A stretch of 7,479 nucleotides of DNA from Endomicrobium sp. (GCA_031260765.1 JAISKX010000008.1:1-7479), one strand, 5' to 3'. Shown: positions 1-5,964, counted from the first letter of the stretch. Numbers and translations are program-made. Notes: generated from the sequence alone by a model not told the origin.

Positions 1-67
1 ATATGAATATATAGGCAAGGTAAAAGCTCTTGCCGATGCTGCAAGAAGCGGCGGTTTAGAATTTTAA
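1..67 (+). CDS. rplR: 50S ribosomal protein L18 (uL18), C-terminal end only
   Basis: Only the last 21 codons and the stop (TAA at 65-67) are inside the window; the reading frame begins at base 2 and the gene continues to the left. The visible tail reads YEYIGKVKALADAARSGGLEF, which matches the usual L18 ending, where a Y-x-G-K/R-V-K-A-L-A stretch leads to AAR-x-GGLxF. L18 binds 5S rRNA and helps place it on the large subunit. The identification is supported by position, because rplR immediately precedes rpsE in spc operons. A 31-nt gap holding the rpsE ribosome binding site follows. Confidence 0.88.
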   Translation, partial: YEYIGKVKALADAARSGGLEF

Positions 68-98
68 ATAATTAAGCATTGTAATATCGGAGGATAAG

Positions 99-674
99 TT
101 GGCTGAACAAAATTTGAAACAGAATAATGTTGAACGCGTATCAAATTCTCGCCCTGCAAGAGGGGGGAAGTCGTCTGAACAGGGATTTAAACCGCGCGTT
201 GATGATGGATTGATAGAGACAGTAGTAGCTGTCAATAGAGTCGCTAAAGTTGTAAAGGGCGGCAAAAGATTTTCATTTAGCGCTTTGGTGGTGAAAGGCG
301 ATGGCGCGGGGAAAGTCGGCTGCGGTCTTGGCAAAGCTAAAGAAGTTCAAGCGGCTATACAAAAAGGCGCTATTCAAGCGGCTAAGCATTTGATAGCCGT
401 AAAGCTCAAAGACACTACAATTCCTCATGAGATAATAGGGATTTCAGGTTCCGGCAAAGTTTTATTAAAACCTGCGGCGCCCGGAACGGGAGTAATAGCG
501 GGAGGTTCTGTCAGAGCTGTTTTAGAAGCTGTTGGCATAAAAGATATCCTTACAAAGTCTATGCGCTCCTCTAATCCCTTCAATGTTGTTTATGCTACGA
601 TAGAGGCTCTTAAACATTTGAGAACTAAAGAAGAGGTCGCCCAAATAAGAAATAAAGAGGTTACGGAAATATGA
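99..674 (+). CDS. rpsE: 30S ribosomal protein S5 (uS5)
   Basis: S5 is a small-subunit protein near the decoding site and mRNA entry, involved in translational accuracy and in contact with S4. The protein has 191 residues. After a basic, probably flexible N-terminal extension (about 1-36), the double-stranded-RNA-binding-like domain covers roughly 37-100, including the family signature near 55-87 ([20 protein letters not shown]). The C-terminal domain follows, with EGTGIIAGG-like PGTGVIAGG at 129-136 and [12 protein letters not shown] at 157-168. The VKGG loop near 52-55, the region contacted by spectinomycin in other bacteria, looks wild type. The start is TTG at 99: GGAGG at 89-93 sits 5 nt upstream and no in-frame ATG or GTG lies before the conserved core. 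It is longer than E. coli S5 (167 aa), mostly at the N-terminus. Its stop TGA overlaps the rplO start (ATGA, 671-674), so translation of the two is probably coupled. The rpmD gene that often lies between them is missing. Confidence 0.97.
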   Translation: MAEQNLKQNNVERVSNSRPARGGKSSEQGFKPRVDDGLIETVVAVNRVAKVVKGGKRFSFSALVVKGDGAGKVGCGLGKAKEVQAAIQKGAIQAAKHLIAVKLKDTTIPHEIIGISGSGKVLLKPAAPGTGVIAGGSVRAVLEAVGIKDILTKSMRSSNPFNVVYATIEALKHLRTKEEVAQIRNKEVTEI

Positions 675-1120
675 TAGGGTTAAACAATTTAAAGCCTGCA
701 AAAGGTTCTAAACATAGAAGAAAAATAATAGGGCGCGGAGTAGGTTCGGGGCACGGACGCACTGCTACAAGAGGAACTAAAGGACAAAAAGCTCGTTCAG
801 GCGACGGCGAAAAGAAGATTAATTTTGAAGGCGGGCAAATGCCTATTTTTAGGAGAATTCCTAAGAGAGGGTTTAATAATAAACAGTTCGCTAAAGAATA
901 TGAAATAGTAAATGTTGATACGCTTAATGGATTTGATAATGGAACGGAAATCACTCCAAAGTTTCTTAAAGAAAAAGGTCTTATTTCAAAAATAAAGTTT
1001 GTTAAAGTTTTAGGGAACGGGAAATTGGATAAATCTTTGATTGTAAAGGGAGTCTCTTTTTCGAAATCTGCTATAGAAAAAATCAAATCTGCAGGCGGAA
1101 AGGCTGAAATCACAAAATGA
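671..1120 (+). CDS. rplO: 50S ribosomal protein L15 (uL15)
   Basis: L15 is a late-assembly protein of the large subunit that threads a long basic N-terminal arm through 23S rRNA. The 149-residue product has the typical opening [20 protein letters not shown], then the Gly/Arg-rich arm ([20 protein letters not shown], about 25-44) and the [17 protein letters not shown] block at 52-68. The C-terminal globular domain carries the [13 protein letters not shown] and [13 protein letters not shown] segments (about 114-143). The ATG at 671 overlaps the rpsE stop by 4 nt. No separate strong Shine-Dalgarno is needed if translation is coupled, although GAGG lies at 657-660 inside rpsE. The gene ends in TGA at 1118-1120 and is followed by a 75-nt gap with a terminator-like hairpin before secY. 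Confidence 0.97.
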   Translation: MIGLNNLKPAKGSKHRRKIIGRGVGSGHGRTATRGTKGQKARSGDGEKKINFEGGQMPIFRRIPKRGFNNKQFAKEYEIVNVDTLNGFDNGTEITPKFLKEKGLISKIKFVKVLGNGKLDKSLIVKGVSFSKSAIEKIKSAGGKAEITK

Positions 1121-1124
1121 TAAT

Positions 1125-1163
1125 ATTTGCAAGGCAGATTTTTATCTGTTAAGCAAATTTTTT
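1125..1163 (+). terminator. Candidate weak intrinsic terminator or attenuator between rplO and secY
   Basis: A long hairpin can be drawn just after the rplO stop. ATTTGC at 1125-1130 pairs with GCAAAT at 1153-1158, and GGCAGAT at 1133-1139 pairs with ATCTGTT at 1144-1150 (two of these are G-U pairs). There is a 2x2 A/A internal loop and a TTTT apical loop at 1140-1143. A run of six T (1158-1163) closes it, giving the layout of a Rho-independent terminator. The stem is AT-rich and broken, so strong termination is unlikely; partial read-through that lowers secY-adk-map expression relative to ribosomal proteins is a reasonable inference. No clear promoter is visible between this hairpin and secY. 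Confidence 0.45.
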
Positions 1164-1195
1164 AATCAAATATCGCGAGTTATATAGGAAAACAA

Positions 1196-2539
1196 ATGTT
1201 AAAGTCTTTTGCAGATATATTTAGAGTTCCAGAACTTCAAAAAAGAGTTTTGTTCACATTGGCTATAATAGTTGCTTATAGAATAGGTGCTATGATACCT
1301 GTTCCCGGCGTTAATGCAGAGGCGGTCAAATCTTTATTTGCAGCTCAAAGCAATGGGCTTTTAGGTTTTCTTGATATGTTTTCCGGCGGCGCTTTAAATA
1401 GGATGTCCATTTTTGCTTTGGGTATTATGCCTTATATCAATGCATCCATTATTTTAAGTTTATTGCAAGGCGCCCATGTGATTCCTTATCTTGATAAATT
1501 ATCAAAAGAGGGCGAGCAAGGCAGAAAAAAACTCACTCAAATTACAAGATACGGCACTCTTATTATAGGAACTGTTCAGTCCATTGGTTTGACTATGGCT
1601 CTCAGTAAAATGCCGACTCCTTCTGGAATGCCGATAGCTTTAGACCCTTCAATGTCATGGATTATAATGACAGTATTAACTCTTGTTACAGGAACTGCCC
1701 TTATAATGTGGCTTGGAGAACAAGTAAGCGAGAAAGGCATCGGCAACGGAATCTCATTGATTATTTTTGCAGGTATTATAGAGAGGCTTCCGAGCGCAGT
1801 GATTGGCGTAATTAAGCTTGTTCAATTGGAAGAATTATCAATTCTTTTGGCTTTGTTTTTGGTTGTTTTGGTTTTAGCTGTTTTAATAGCTGTTGTTTGG
1901 GTTGAGACCGCTCAAAGAAGGATTCCTGTTCATTATGCAAAGCGCATGGTCGGCAGAAAAATGTATGGCGGGCAGAGTTCTTTTTTACCTATAAAAGTTG
2001 ACCAGTCGGGCGTAATTGCCGTAATCTTTTCAGTATCTTTATTGTCAGCGCCTCTTACAATAGCTCAATTTGCTCCCAATCTTACTGTTTTTGGTTTTCC
2101 TTTAGCTCAAACGATTTCAAATTGGTTTTCTCACGGTTCTATAGTTTATAGTTTAATTTATGCTTTATTGGTTATATTCTTTTGCTATTTTTATAATTCA
2201 ATTTCTTTTAATCCAAAAGATTTAGCTGAAAATATGAAAAAGTCGGGCGGGTTTATCCCAGGAATAAGACCGGGGGAGCCTACTTCCACCCATATTCAAA
2301 AAATATTGGAAAGAGTCACATTAGGCGGCGCTTTATTTGTCGCTTGTATAGCGGTTTTGCCTGATTATATGAGAAATGTTTTGAGCGCTCCTTTCTTTTT
2401 TGGCGGGACATCATTGCTGATAGTTGTGGGCGTTTCTTTAGATACTATAGGGCAAATAGAATCTCATTTGATAATGCGCCATTATGAAGGTTTTATGAAA
2501 GAAGGGCGCATAAAAGGCAGATGGTTTCATGTTAGATAG
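1196..2539 (+). CDS. secY: Preprotein translocase channel subunit SecY
   Basis: SecY is the pore of the SecYEG translocon in the cytoplasmic membrane, through which unfolded proteins are exported or laterally inserted. The 447-residue product matches the family length (E. coli 443) and shows ten hydrophobic spans at about 17-36, 69-90, 117-137, 154-174, 184-206, 213-236, 272-292, 314-335, 374-392 and 399-417. Signature 1 with the plug region is GFLDMFSGGALNRMSIFALG (57-76). Signature 2 is around 171-191 (WLGEQVSEKGIGNGISLII). The C4 loop carries AQRRIPVHYAKR (239-250). The SecA/ribosome-contacting C5 loop carries GFIPGIRPGEPT (352-363), and the tail is basic. The start is ATG 1196, with AGGAA at 1186-1190 as ribosome binding site. 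The stop TAG is part of the TAGGA that serves adk 9 nt later. Confidence 0.98.
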   Translation: MLKSFADIFRVPELQKRVLFTLAIIVAYRIGAMIPVPGVNAEAVKSLFAAQSNGLLGFLDMFSGGALNRMSIFALGIMPYINASIILSLLQGAHVIPYLDKLSKEGEQGRKKLTQITRYGTLIIGTVQSIGLTMALSKMPTPSGMPIALDPSMSWIIMTVLTLVTGTALIMWLGEQVSEKGIGNGISLIIFAGIIERLPSAVIGVIKLVQLEELSILLALFLVVLVLAVLIAVVWVETAQRRIPVHYAKRMVGRKMYGGQSSFLPIKVDQSGVIAVIFSVSLLSAPLTIAQFAPNLTVFGFPLAQTISNWFSHGSIVYSLIYALLVIFFCYFYNSISFNPKDLAENMKKSGGFIPGIRPGEPTSTHIQKILERVTLGGALFVACIAVLPDYMRNVLSAPFFFGGTSLLIVVGVSLDTIGQIESHLIMRHYEGFMKEGRIKGRWFHVR

Positions 2540-2548
2540 GACAAATAA

Positions 2549-3187
2549 ATGAAAAATTATATTCTTTTAGGTCCTCCCGGAGCGGGAAAAGGGACTCAAG
2601 CAAAAAAAATTGTTGAAAAGTTCAATATAGTTCATTTGTCAACGGGCGATATGTTTAGAGAAGCAAAAAAATCCGACCCTTCAATTGCGGCTTTGATGGA
2701 AGCGGGAAAACTTATTCCGGATGAAATAGTCGTAAATATGGTTAAGAACAGATTGAAAAAAGATGATGTTAAAAGCGGTTTTCTTTTGGATGGATTTCCA
2801 AGGACTCTTAAACAAGCTGAGGAATTGGATAAATCTCTTAAAACAGAAAATATAAGCATAGATGCGGTTTTTTCAATAGCAATTGACAATGAAGAAGCTG
2901 TGAAAAGAATATCAGGCAGAAGAGTTTGCAAGTGCGGGGCGAGTTTTCATGCTGAGTTTGTTCCTCCTAAAATCGCTGATAAATGTGATTATTGCGGCGG
3001 GGAATTGGCTCAAAGAGCCGACGATAAAGAAGATACTGTTAGAGAAAGGCTTGTTGTTTATGATAAACAGACAAAACCCTTGATTGATTATTATAAAAAG
3101 AGCGCTTTCTTGATTGATATAGATGGTCTACAGAGTGAAAAAGTTGTTTTTGGGCAGATAAGCAAATTTATAGAAAACGGAAAATAA
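2549..3187 (+). CDS. adk: Adenylate kinase (zinc-binding LID type)
   Basis: This cytosolic enzyme catalyses ATP + AMP <-> 2 ADP and balances the adenylate pool. The 212 residues begin with the P-loop GPPGAGKGT (8-16). The AMP-binding segment has LSTGDMFR at 30-37, and the family signature [10 protein letters not shown] is at 77-86. The LID region (about 121-158) carries four cysteines (C127, C129, C146, C149), so it is the metal-binding long form found in Gram-positive and many other bacteria, unlike the E. coli enzyme, which lacks them. Arg156, Arg165 and Arg167 fit the conserved LID arginines. The first cysteine pair is C-K-C rather than the usual C-x-x-C (see findings). It lies 9 nt after secY, with the ribosome binding site inside the secY stop, and 1 nt before map, the common secY-adk-map arrangement. 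Confidence 0.97.
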   Translation: MKNYILLGPPGAGKGTQAKKIVEKFNIVHLSTGDMFREAKKSDPSIAALMEAGKLIPDEIVVNMVKNRLKKDDVKSGFLLDGFPRTLKQAEELDKSLKTENISIDAVFSIAIDNEEAVKRISGRRVCKCGASFHAEFVPPKIADKCDYCGGELAQRADDKEDTVRERLVVYDKQTKPLIDYYKKSAFLIDIDGLQSEKVVFGQISKFIENGK

Positions 3188-3188
3188 A

Positions 3189-3968
3189 TTGTTTTTTAAG
3201 AAAAATAGCATTGAAACTAAAACTGCAGATGAAATAAATAAGATGAGAGTCGCCGGCAGAGTTGTAGGCGAGGTTTTGGATAAGTTGTCAAGCATTATAA
3301 AGCCGGGCATTTCAACAAAAGATATAGATAAGTTTTCTGAAAAATATATTAGGTCAAAAAATATGCTCCCGGCTTTTTTGGGAGTTGAAGGCGTAAAATA
3401 TCCTTTTCCTGCAACAGCTTGCGTGTCTGTAAATGACGAGGTTGTTCATGGGGTACCGAGTTCTTCAAGGATATTAAGGTCAGGCGATATAGTCTCTGTT
3501 GATGTTGGAGCTTTTTATGATGGATATTACGGCGATGCGGCAAAGACTTATCCTGTAGGCAAAGTGTCGGATTCAGCTTTAAATTTATTAAGAATCACAG
3601 AGCTGTCTTTATATGAAAGCATTAAATTTGCTTTATCAGGCAATAGACTTGGAGATATTTCAAATGCCGTTCAAAGAACGGCAGAAAATGCGGGCTATTC
3701 AGTAGTGAGAGATTTTGTCGGACACGGTATAGGCAGAGAGTTGCATGAAGACCCTCCGATTCCCAATTTTGGACAAGCAGGTATAGGTCTTAAACTGACG
3801 GCGGGTATGGTTTTGGCTATAGAGCCTATGGTCAATATAGGCGGATATAAAGTTGAAATGCTTGATAATGATTGGACTATTGCCACTAAGGACGGAAGTT
3901 TGAGCGCTCATTTTGAGCATACTGTCGCTATCACGGAAAACGGAAATGAAATTCTAACAAAGGTGTAA
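3189..3968 (+). CDS. map: Methionine aminopeptidase, type I
   Basis: The enzyme removes the initiator methionine from nascent proteins at the ribosome exit. The 259 residues have the pita-bread fold order of type I enzymes. The five dinuclear-metal ligands can be assigned by family alignment as D105 (SVDVGAF), D116 (GDAAKT), H179 (GHGIGR), E212 (AIEPMV) and E243 (FEHTVAI). The substrate-contacting histidines fit H87 (VVHGVP) and H186 (LHEDPP). There is no N-terminal SH3-binding zinc extension. The start is TTG at 3189: the family N-terminus ([16 protein letters not shown], 8-23) is fully used from there, while the first ATG, at 3243, would remove the first helix. A short GGAA at 3179-3182 precedes it by 6 nt. 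The gene starts 1 nt after the adk stop and ends 1 nt before infA. Confidence 0.96.
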   Translation: MFFKKNSIETKTADEINKMRVAGRVVGEVLDKLSSIIKPGISTKDIDKFSEKYIRSKNMLPAFLGVEGVKYPFPATACVSVNDEVVHGVPSSSRILRSGDIVSVDVGAFYDGYYGDAAKTYPVGKVSDSALNLLRITELSLYESIKFALSGNRLGDISNAVQRTAENAGYSVVRDFVGHGIGRELHEDPPIPNFGQAGIGLKLTAGMVLAIEPMVNIGGYKVEMLDNDWTIATKDGSLSAHFEHTVAITENGNEILTKV

Positions 3969-3969
3969 A

Positions 3970-4188
3970 ATGGTTAAAGAGGAAAAGATACTTCTTGAAG
4001 GTAAAATTTTAGAGGCATTGCCCAATGCAATGTTTAAAGTTGAGATTGAAGGCGGACATATAGTTTTAGGGCATATATGCGGAAAAATGAGAATGAACTA
4101 TATTAAAATTTTGCCCGGCGATAAAGTGAAAATGGAATTGTCCCCCTATGATTTAACAAGAGGCAGAATAGTTTATAGAGATAAATAA
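3970..4188 (+). CDS. infA: Translation initiation factor IF-1
   Basis: IF-1 is a small OB-fold protein that occupies the ribosomal A site during initiation and assists IF-2 and IF-3. The 72-residue length is exactly typical. The sequence follows the family closely: [20 protein letters not shown] (3-22), [20 protein letters not shown] (29-48), then [19 protein letters not shown] (49-67). The cysteine in HICGKMR replaces the serine commonly found there. The ATG at 3970 lies 1 nt after the map stop, and AAGGTG at 3960-3965 inside the end of map acts as its ribosome binding site. The 75-nt gap to rpmJ holds inverted repeats (see separate entry). Confidence 0.98.
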   Translation: MVKEEKILLEGKILEALPNAMFKVEIEGGHIVLGHICGKMRMNYIKILPGDKVKMELSPYDLTRGRIVYRDK

Positions 4189-4226
4189 AAAGCGGCGCAA
4201 CGGACGTAAAACAAAAAGCGTCCGCT
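4186..4226 (-). terminator. Inverted repeats after infA; terminator-like on the minus strand
   Basis: Two stems compete here. Stem A pairs AGCGGCGC (4191-4198) with GCG at 4218-4220 and CCGCT at 4222-4226, with T4221 bulged. Stem B is the perfect repeat CGGACG (4201-4206) with CGTCCG (4219-4224). On the + strand the sequence after the stem is AAAAGAAG, so this is not a forward terminator. Read on the minus strand, stem A ends in CGCT followed by TTTTTATTTAT, which has intrinsic-terminator form. No gene lies on the minus strand here. It could block antisense transcription, or act on the + strand as an RNA structure ahead of rpmJ. Both roles are inference. Confidence 0.4.
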
Positions 4227-4263
4227 AAAAGAAGCGATAAAAATAAATTATGGAGTATATAAA

Positions 4264-4377
4264 ATGAAAGTAAGAGCGTCTGTAAAACCGATTTGTCAAA
4301 AATGTAGAGTTGTTAAAAGAAAAGGCGTCGTCAGAGTAATCTGCACAGACCCGAGGCATAAACAAAGACAAGGATAA
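4264..4377 (+). CDS. rpmJ: 50S ribosomal protein L36 (bL36), zinc-binding form
   Basis: This 37-codon gene encodes [10 protein letters not shown] followed by [20 protein letters not shown] and RHKQRQG. L36 is the smallest large-subunit protein and stabilises a 23S rRNA junction. C11, C14, C27 and H32 form the complete CCCH zinc ribbon, so this is the zinc-containing (C+) form rather than the zinc-free paralogue induced on zinc starvation in some bacteria. The start ATG at 4264 has GGAG at 4252-4255, 8 nt upstream. Position between infA and rpsM is classical. The gap to rpsM (41 nt) is AT-rich and holds GGAGGAA at 4407-4413. Confidence 0.97.
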   Translation: MKVRASVKPICQKCRVVKRKGVVRVICTDPRHKQRQG

Positions 4378-4418
4378 AAATTTTATTTGTTTTGCAAAAT
4401 AATTTTGGAGGAACATAA

Positions 4419-4808
4419 ATGGCGCGTGTAGCTGGAGTGGATTTACCAAAGAATAAAAGACTTGATATAGCATTAAGATATGTCTATGGAATAGGTCCTG
4501 CCATCGCTAATGAGATGATAAAAGAGTTGGCATTAGACCCTGCAAAAAGAGTTAAGGATTTAACGGAAGGCGAAGTAAATCAAATCAATAATTTGATTAC
4601 GAAAAACATTAAAGTTGAAGGCGATTTGAGGAGAGAAATTCAAAGCAATATCAAAAGGCTTATAGAAATCGGCAGTTATAGAGGGATGAGGCACAGAAGA
4701 AATCTCCCTGTCAGAGGACAGAGGACAAAGACCAATGCCCGCACGAGGAGAGGCAAGAGAAAAACCGTAGGCGCAGGCAAAGCTCCCGCTCCGGGAAAGA
4801 AAGGATAA
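4419..4808 (+). CDS. rpsM: 30S ribosomal protein S13 (uS13)
   Basis: S13 sits on the head of the small subunit, contacts the P-site tRNA through its C-terminal tail and forms intersubunit bridges with L5. The 129 residues begin with [20 protein letters not shown] (1-20) and [13 protein letters not shown] (21-33), the typical N-terminal helix-two-turn-helix region. The signature [20 protein letters not shown] is at 88-107, and a strongly basic tail ends GKKG. The start ATG 4419 has a strong GGAGGAA 5 nt upstream. In many bacteria rpsM opens the alpha operon and the preceding leader is bound by S4; no pseudoknot of that type could be confirmed by eye here. Confidence 0.98.
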   Translation: MARVAGVDLPKNKRLDIALRYVYGIGPAIANEMIKELALDPAKRVKDLTEGEVNQINNLITKNIKVEGDLRREIQSNIKRLIEIGSYRGMRHRRNLPVRGQRTKTNARTRRGKRKTVGAGKAPAPGKKG

Positions 4809-4829
4809 AAAGCGTTTAGAAAATAAACG
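4806..4829 (-). terminator. Small hairpin between rpsM and rpsK; terminator-like on the minus strand
   Basis: CGTTTA (4813-4818) pairs perfectly with TAAACG (4824-4829) around a 5-nt GAAAA loop. On the minus strand the stem is followed by CTTTTTATCC, a weak terminator layout. On the + strand the last paired base is the first G of the rpsK Shine-Dalgarno (GGAGG, 4829-4833), so the hairpin abuts the ribosome binding site but hardly hides it. With only two G-C pairs the stem is marginal. Confidence 0.3.
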
Positions 4830-4840
4830 GAGGAAATATA

Positions 4841-5233
4841 ATGGCAGATGAAAAGAAAACGAGCGGTTCAAAGAGAAAAAAATATGTCGGCGGCGCCGCA
4901 AGAGCGTATATTTTATCGTCTTTTAACAATACGATTGTAAATATAACTGATGATAGAGGAAATACTTTGGCTTGGGCTTCCGCAGGTGGGAGCGGATTTA
5001 AAGGGACTAAAAAAGGAACTCCTTTTGCGGCTCAGATGGCTGCGGCGGCTGTCGGTAAAAAAGCTATTGATTTGGGAGTAAAACAAGTTATGGTTTTAGT
5101 CAATGGTCCCGGTTCAGGCAGGGAAACCGCTATAAGAGGTTTGCAAAGCGCAGGGCTTGGCATAACGTCGATAAAAGATATTACGCCCGTTCCTCATGAC
5201 GGATGCCGTCCTCCTAAACCGAGAAGAGTCTAA
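4841..5233 (+). CDS. rpsK: 30S ribosomal protein S11 (uS11)
   Basis: S11 lines the platform of the small subunit near the E site and the mRNA exit, together with S7 and S18. The 130 residues start with a charged Lys/Ser-rich tail (1-17), followed by the core: [20 protein letters not shown] (22-41), [20 protein letters not shown] (45-64) and the signature around [14 protein letters not shown] (88-101). It closes with [18 protein letters not shown] (113-130). The ATG at 4841 has GGAGG at 4829-4833 with a 7-nt spacer. Residue 120 in the conserved H-x-G-C-R-P-P-K motif is Asp rather than the Asn found in E. coli (see findings). The 64-nt gap to rpsD holds a short tandem repeat. Confidence 0.98.
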   Translation: MADEKKTSGSKRKKYVGGAARAYILSSFNNTIVNITDDRGNTLAWASAGGSGFKGTKKGTPFAAQMAAAAVGKKAIDLGVKQVMVLVNGPGSGRETAIRGLQSAGLGITSIKDITPVPHDGCRPPKPRRV

Positions 5234-5249
5234 CAACAATCAACAATCA
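5234..5249 (+). repeat. Short tandem repeat (CAACAAT)x2 in the rpsK-rpsD gap
   Basis: Two exact copies of CAACAAT (5234-5240 and 5241-5247) are followed by CA, immediately after the rpsK stop codon. The unit is unpaired-looking, A/C-rich sequence with no visible partner. It may be simple slippage in a non-coding gap; no function can be read from it. Confidence 0.5.
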
Positions 5250-5297
5250 TTTCAAAAAATATATAAAGTGGAATAAAATATGCGGAGGGTTATATAG

Positions 5298-5924
5298 ATG
5301 GCACGATATCTTGGTTCAGTATGTAAATTATGCCGCCGTGAAAAAGAGAAACTTTTTTTAAAAGGAGAAAGATGCTCTTCTAATTGCGCGCTTGACACAA
5401 AAAGAGGAAAAAATGCGCCGGGTCAGCACGGCATATCAAAATCTAAAATGTCTGATTATGCAAAGCATTTGCGCGAAAAGCAAAAAGCGAGAAGAATTTA
5501 TGGTTTGACTGAAGAGCAGTTCAGCCACTATTATGTCACAGCTGAAAGAATGCCGGGCTCTACGGGCGATAATCTTTTAAAACTTCTTGAGCTCAGGCTT
5601 GATAATGTTGTTTATCGTTTAGGTTTTGCCGCTTCTAAAAATATGGCGAGACAAACCGTCAATCACGGCAATATCACTGTCAACGGCAAAAAAATTGATG
5701 TTCCTCGTTATCAGGTCAAAGCGGGCGACATTATCTCTGTTGCAGAAAAGTATAAAGAAAACGCTTATGTAAAGAATTTGGTTGAAAAACCTTCTCCCAA
5801 TGTTCCCGCATGGCTTTCTTTTAATAAAGATAAAGTTGAGGGTTCTGTGGTCAGCGAGCCTCTTGTTGGAGAGACATCGCAGTCTATCAACAGCCAACTT
5901 ATTGTAGAGTATTATTCAAAATAA
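5298..5924 (+). CDS. rpsD: 30S ribosomal protein S4 (uS4), cysteine-containing form
   Basis: S4 is a primary 16S rRNA binder that nucleates assembly of the small-subunit body, shapes the mRNA entry site and in many bacteria represses its own operon. The 208-residue product opens with MARYLGSVCKLCRREKEKLF, then LKGERCSSNCAL. C9, C12, C26 and C30 form a probable zinc site as in Thermus S4, although the second pair is C-x3-C. SDYAKHLREKQKARRIYGLT (52-71) is the next conserved block. The S4 RNA-binding domain spans about 98-160 (LELRLDNVVYRLGFAASKNM and onward), and the protein ends in QLIVEYYSK. The ATG at 5298 is preceded by GGAGGG (5284-5289). The position between rpsK and rpoA is standard for the alpha operon. 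Confidence 0.98.
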   Translation: MARYLGSVCKLCRREKEKLFLKGERCSSNCALDTKRGKNAPGQHGISKSKMSDYAKHLREKQKARRIYGLTEEQFSHYYVTAERMPGSTGDNLLKLLELRLDNVVYRLGFAASKNMARQTVNHGNITVNGKKIDVPRYQVKAGDIISVAEKYKENAYVKNLVEKPSPNVPAWLSFNKDKVEGSVVSEPLVGETSQSINSQLIVEYYSK

Positions 5925-5943
5925 AAAGCGAATTGTTTTCGCT
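5922..5943 (-). terminator. Hairpin after rpsD; terminator-like on the minus strand
   Basis: AGCGAA (5927-5932) pairs perfectly with TTCGCT (5938-5943) around the loop TTGTT. On the minus strand this stem is followed directly by TTTTATTTT, a recognisable intrinsic-terminator arrangement. On the + strand it is followed by ATATAGCG, so it does not terminate forward transcripts. The same sequence is one arm of the alternative structures described for the rpoA leader. Confidence 0.4.
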
Positions 5944-5954
5944 ATATAGCGAGG
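5927..5954 (+). promoter_or_regulatory. Alternative hairpins ahead of the rpoA ribosome binding site
   Basis: Three related blocks occur in the 40-nt rpsD-rpoA gap: AGCGAA (5927-5932), TTCGCT (5938-5943) and AGCGA (5948-5952). The middle block can pair with the first (hairpin 1) or with the third (hairpin 2). Hairpin 2 is the perfect 14-base palindrome TCGCTATATAGCGA (5939-5952), a 5-bp stem with loop ATAT. Its 3' arm takes in the GA of GAGG (5951-5954), the only Shine-Dalgarno candidate for rpoA, 10 nt before the ATG. Hairpin 1 would leave it free. A role in tuning RpoA translation is inference. Confidence 0.4.
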
Positions 5955-5964
5955 TTATATAAAA

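Noticed and set aside
661..1113. 150-codon open frame on the minus strand across rplO
   Set aside because: It is the antisense shadow of L15, which matches its family along its whole length. The minus-strand translation is low-complexity Pro/Phe/Ile/Leu with no recognisable domain.
4390..4399. Palindrome TTTTGCAAAA in the rpmJ-rpsM gap
   Set aside because: It is short and almost entirely A/T, with no loop for an RNA hairpin and no second copy to suggest an operator.
4560..4901. 113-codon minus-strand frame across rpsM and rpsK
   Set aside because: It spans two confident ribosomal genes and their gap. The Phe/Ser/Arg/Leu-rich product is what antisense of Lys/Arg-rich genes gives.
5251..5279. 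Promoter-like pair TTCAAA ... TAAAAT upstream of rpsD
   Set aside because: The -35-like hexamer is poor, and such A/T hexamers are expected by chance in this composition. The position inside a tight operon gives no support.
5280..5297. Five-codon open frame ATG-CGG-AGG-GTT-ATA-TAG ending right before the rpsD ATG
   Set aside because: Its codons are the rpsD Shine-Dalgarno itself, and it has no ribosome binding site of its own. A leader peptide is very unlikely.
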